A DNA stretch of 64,000 bases, from assembly GCF_965363235.1 (NCBI RefSeq), contig NC_134846.1, positions 72,886,724 to 72,950,723 of the forward strand, read 5' to 3'. The translations under genes and the position numbers were made by a program. The notes beneath the pieces are model-generated. The model was not told the DNA's origin. It saw only the letters and a list, made by a program, of their open reading frames with translations, and ran no database searches. This DNA is from Mytilus galloprovincialis (taxonomy: Eukaryota > Mollusca > Bivalvia > Mytilida > Mytilidae). Positions 60,348 to 64,000 of this stretch are shown here, piece after piece (position 1 is the first letter of the stretch; every line of letters starts with the position of its first letter).

Positions 60348-63068
60348 CTATTTATTTGTAGGTCGACCGTCATCGTCACAAGTAACAGAATCTGACCAGT
60401 CACATGTTATTTTCTTTGGATTAAATCTTAATTCACTTGGACATCTATAGTGGAACGTTCTTCCCATATGACATACAAAATATTTATTACAGTTATTTGG
60501 GTCTTGGAAATATCCAAACGGTTTTCGTCTACATGAGAATGAGTCTGAAAAAAAAGCAAAATTTAATTAAATTGGAAAATTGGAAAATACAGCTTTTGAA
60601 AATGGAGCATGGATAATAATTTTTTCATCATATATCAAGAGTCTCCATGTCCTTTGCCAACTGTCATTCCGGCCTGATTTCTCTAGTCTAACAGTAAAGC
60701 AATAGCTAAAATTGTGTATGTTTCGTATTGCGGGATGCATATATACGCGGCCATTTCATGTCAAAGTAGGGAGTACAATTCGATGTCTCGTGTAGTGTGA
60801 GTGCCAAGGTTTCTGCACGTTATATAACCCTCTCAATGACTCTCTGAGGGGTACTTATATGTCCATTTTAAAGGTATGTTTTAGCCAATCCAGCATATCC
60901 TCGTTTACCAGTGGTAGTTTGAAGAATCTACCTATTTTAAAATTGTTATTTTTTCTCCTTCTGGATATGCATGAAATACCCTTTTATAGTTCATCCCTGT
61001 CCATATAAAATTCAAAAGAGCATATCAAGTAAAACAGCTTGACCATCAAGTGCTTCCTGGTCTAATTCCACGTTATTTGTCGATTTTCCTCGACGTTGTA
61101 TTTTAAGCAAATATGTATTTTAATGGAACTGGAATTATTTTTAAAGATACATTTTGTAAGTCGTGTTCACAAAATTGTGCAATTTTTCAAACTACTTAAA
61201 GTAAGGTAACCTCAACAAATGGTGTTTTACGACCTTGACTGGCTATATGCACGTTCGGCTTCAGGCAAATAATTTCATTTAAATTCAATATTTAAATTGT
61301 GAAATCCGATGTAGGTATTAACATTAAAGAATTTTATAATAATGGTTAAATGTTAAAGGCGACATAACTCGATGACAACCTGAAAAACATACCGTCATAC
61401 GACCGAGATATATTTCTTGCATACCAGGGAATACCTCGCATTCTGGTGTATACTTTTTTGTGTTTTTATGATTGAATTCGTTGAATTTTCACGTGAACAA
61501 TACATTTAACATCTCTTGGTTACACAATGAATTTATTACTATGTGTGTTAAGTTAGAACAAATCAATGTAGAAATGCAATGTGATTTCAGTGAAACAAAC
61601 CCCCTCAAAATGCCATAAAACCCCACTATAAGCAAACACAAATCATATTGTGACACATTCCACAAATCCATCTAATGTTTCAAGGGATTAAAAGACAGAA
61701 ATGATGAACTATATTTTTGTATTTTTAGATTCAGGATTCACCTTCACCAGGAACGCTAACAGCCGAATAATTGAAAGCCAAAGATGTATAAAAACCGAAA
61801 CAGTTGAATAGCAATAAAGGACATAAATATAATAGTTAAATAGATCTAAAGTGACACAAAAGCTACTTGAGTTGTTCTTTGATACTTTATAATTACAAAA
61901 ATGCAAGATTTTTAATAATTAACTAGAAAGCGGGTTTTTAAATGCGAGTACAACTCCTTTCATAATAGATCTGTTGTCCTTCTTAATCAAAAAATTATTA
62001 CGTGGTTAGAACAACACTAATACTTACATTTTCCGTAAACCATCTCTGTTGGTGCCCAGATTGCAGGTGGTGCAATCTTATTGGGTTCTGTTTTGTAATG
62101 CAAATCAGCTGTCCACAACTTTGTAGTAGCTTCCGGTATTGAAGAAAAGATTGTTGGAGTTTTCATGGTCGTCGTCGTCGTGGTTGCTGTTGTGGTTGTA
62201 ACTGTTGTTGGGGTTATAAGACGCTGAGTTGTTGTCTTCGGAACTATTTTCCTGGTCGTACTTGATGTCAGATTTAATACTTTAGCTCTTTCTATATTTT
62301 TTAATGTCGATGATAATGCGTGTGTTAGAGGAAATGGAACGAGTGATGAAGAGCAGGTTTTACTGAAGTCATCCAGTGAGAGAGACCAGACCATGCTTCC
62401 ACCATATCCTTCTCTAGCTATCCATTCCGCCTACAATTAATACATAGTTATACAATTGAAAAGTAATTTGATTACAGTCGATTCACATTTCGTATGAATC
62501 AGACTGGGATTTTATTCATTCAAGACATTAGAAATAGTGCAAACAGAACAAAATCTGTCTCTTCTTTTGCTAGTATGGGTACAGCTCCGTGTTAAAGACC
62601 GTACATTGACCTATAATGGTTTACTTTTACTTTTGACTTAGATGAAGACTTGTCTCATTGACACTCATACCACATCTCCTTACATCTTTGAATGAAGGTT
62701 AGACGAAACAGCAGTAGTCAATTTGAACAAGTTTGCCTTATCTCAGCATATATGTCTTCAGTGCTCTTGTAACCGTTTTATAAGCTGCCGATTAAATGTA
62801 AGACAAAAAGCAAACACGCGTTATTTTGACGTTTGCTTGATGTTACAGCTGTATTCAAAAACATTTGTTCATTCACAATATTTAGTTTTCATAAATGGGT
62901 GGATCCCTGGTCCGCCACTCTAAAGTACTTGTGTATTGAATTTACCTTGGTTCTCACGCTGTCCTCGTCATCATAGCCAATCCACAGATCTCCTTTCACA
63001 TAGTAAGGTACCATTTGTTCTTCATCTCTGTATATCTTACCTTGACCGTCTTTTTGTAACTGACATAT
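60348..63068 (-). CDS. GH18 chitinase, last three exons (5' part outside window)
   Basis: Exons: 63068-62946, 62430-62028, 60544-60348 (stop TAG 60348-60350), phases 0, 0 then 1. The first gives the end of the GH18 barrel: 'ICQLQKDGQGKIYRDEEQ', 'VPYYVKGDLWIGYDDEDS'. The second gives 'GYGGSMVWSLSLDDF' (last barrel strand), then a Thr-rich linker with a long Thr/Ala run, likely O-glycosylated. The third is a type-2 chitin-binding (CBM14/peritrophin) domain with six Cys, including 'DPNNCNKYFVC' and 'ITCDWSDSVTC'. The product would hydrolyse chitin and be secreted. The catalytic DxxDxDxE motif and signal peptide are upstream of the window, so activity cannot be judged. Confidence 0.92.
62155..62235 (-). 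repeat. Thr-codon low-complexity tract in chitinase linker
   Basis: The coding strand is rich in ACA/ACG/ACC codons, including a run of six Thr and alternating Thr/Ala-Thr. Likely length-variable. Mucin-like linkers of this kind are usual between catalytic and chitin-binding domains. Confidence 0.75.
62590..62690 (+). repeat. Dispersed-repeat fragment in chitinase intron
   Basis: 'ACCGTACATTGACCTATAAT', 'GATGAAGACTTGTCTCATTG' and 'CACTCATACCACATCTCC' match the repeat at 29870-29965 and, inverted, 47105-47260. Lies between the two chitinase exons. Confidence 0.6.
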
Positions 63069-63219
63069 CTAATTTGATATTAACAATATAAATTAAGGTG
63101 GTATAAACTCCTGTGTGTGAATTAGACAAAACAATATAGCAAACTAGTATCTCAATTGTTTGTAAAACAATTGAAAGGTCTTTCCTGTAAAAGTGATGTT
63201 TTCGTAATGTAATTTGTAT

Positions 63220-63720
63220 GAACTTTCGTTTGATATACGACAAGCAAACCTTCTGAAACTTTTCGCTTTTTACACTTAATGAGCTCATCCGCCTACATTT
63301 TTGAGATCGGAATTATGATATATGTAACATAGAGTAGATGAGCTTTCATTTGATATGCGACAACGCCATGTTCTAGAAAGTTTGATTTTTGCACTTAATA
63401 ACCCTATCCAACTAATTTTTGGATTACAGGAATTGGATATTTCAAATATACACATTATGACCTTTCATTTGATATACAACAACCCTATCTTAAAAGAAAA
63501 TTTATTTTTTGCACTCAATGACCCCATCCAACCCATTTTGGGAGACGTCAATTTGAAATTTGAAATGTACGCTTTATGTTCTTTCATTTGATATGCGACA
63601 ACCTTACCATCTGAGAAATTTGAATGTTTGCACTAAATGACCCAACCCGTCCCCCTGTGAAGAAAAGGGGGTTTAAAATTTTCATTTTTAAGTAGAGTTT
63701 ATTAAGACCTTCAATTTGAT
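63220..63720. repeat. ~117-bp tandem repeat, about 4 degenerate copies
   Basis: The phrase 'CTTTCATTTGATATGCGACA' recurs at about 63226, 63343, 63461 and 63579 with changes, a spacing of about 117 bp; a fifth trace is near 63707. Each unit also has 'TTTTTGCACTTAATGACCC' type text. It sits in the chitinase intron or its 5' flank within the window. The frames at 63037-63288 and 63355-63591 follow the repeat and are not genes. Confidence 0.75.
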
Positions 63721-64000
63721 ATATCAGATGATAATGATGCAATACCAACTATATAAATAGAAGTTATGAAACTTACAAAGTCAATGCAAAACTTGAAAAT
63801 TTCCTTATAAAGGTTAACAACAAAATAATTGTATATGTTTTTTGACATTGCCATCTGGTCTTGTACATGTTGCCGTTTTCAAATCGATTCTATCATTAAT
63901 ATTTTTTGAGAAAAATGCAAAAGAAAGAAATTGCTTCAAGGGGACATAACTCTCATAGGGAATGATGAAATCCTTAGCAGCCTGACAAGGTAACACATCA
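63721..64000. other. Right-edge sequence, no feature seen
   Basis: Probably intron of the chitinase gene. 'CAAGGGGACATAACTCTCATAG' resembles the 'AAGGGCAATAACTCC' phrase of the 501-bp element, so a repeat fragment may begin here. Confidence 0.3.

Noticed and set aside
63814-63996. 60-codon minus-strand frame as a further upstream chitinase exon
   Set aside because: It has no GH18 features (no barrel-strand motif) and starts with no suitable splice site; upstream exons must lie beyond the window.

Overview
The window is animal nuclear DNA, AT-rich, intron-containing and full of repeats. The repeat families (several dispersed elements sharing a 'TCACTGATGAGTCTT...GACGAAACGCGC' type module, a ~173-bp-monomer satellite, a ~500-bp tandem element ending in 'GGGACAGGTGAGCT') are of kinds I know from bivalve molluscs, and a marine mussel (Mytilus-like) is the best guess. 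That assignment rests on memory of repeat families, not on a search.

Layout. 1-2545 and 14180-19645 are a tandem satellite with a 345-bp unit built of two related ~172-bp halves. It is read on + up to about 1977 and on - in the rest. Between the two blocks lies an 11.6-kb insert (2546-14179). Its first part is fossil BEL/Pao retroelement pieces (2546-5110 and 5948-6880 on -, 6885-9955 on +, the last split by a nested dispersed repeat). Its second part is an old imperfect palindrome (9960-11590 / 11740-13650) whose arms each carry the same decayed coding segment, with a MITE in one arm only. 19646-25800 is gene-free and holds a 967-bp non-autonomous hAT-like transposon with 8-bp target duplications (22632-23598).

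The main gene is a 28-exon ABCC1/MRP-type ABC transporter on the - strand, 38096 down to 25852. The exons join in frame to 1,451 codons, with TMD0, TMD1, NBD1, TMD2 and NBD2 recognisable and all splice phases compatible. The linker between NBD1 and TMD2 holds one in-frame TAA (31228-31230), so this allele should make only a 841-residue half unless splicing or a sequence error explains it.

From 38100 to 60340 the DNA is repeat-rich and gene-poor. It holds a truncated reverse-transcriptase element (44640-46070, -), a 3.4-kb element whose ~501-bp core is amplified about six times (51631-55033), several MITEs and minisatellites, and three single-exon genes at 46265-46681 (-), 49589-50053 (+) and 57991-58623 (-). 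These three encode clearly related small proteins that I cannot assign to any known family; they are the best candidate for something undescribed.

At the right edge (60348-63068, -) are the last three exons of a GH18 chitinase: the end of the catalytic domain, a Thr-rich linker and a C-terminal type-2 chitin-binding domain. Its upstream exons lie outside the window.
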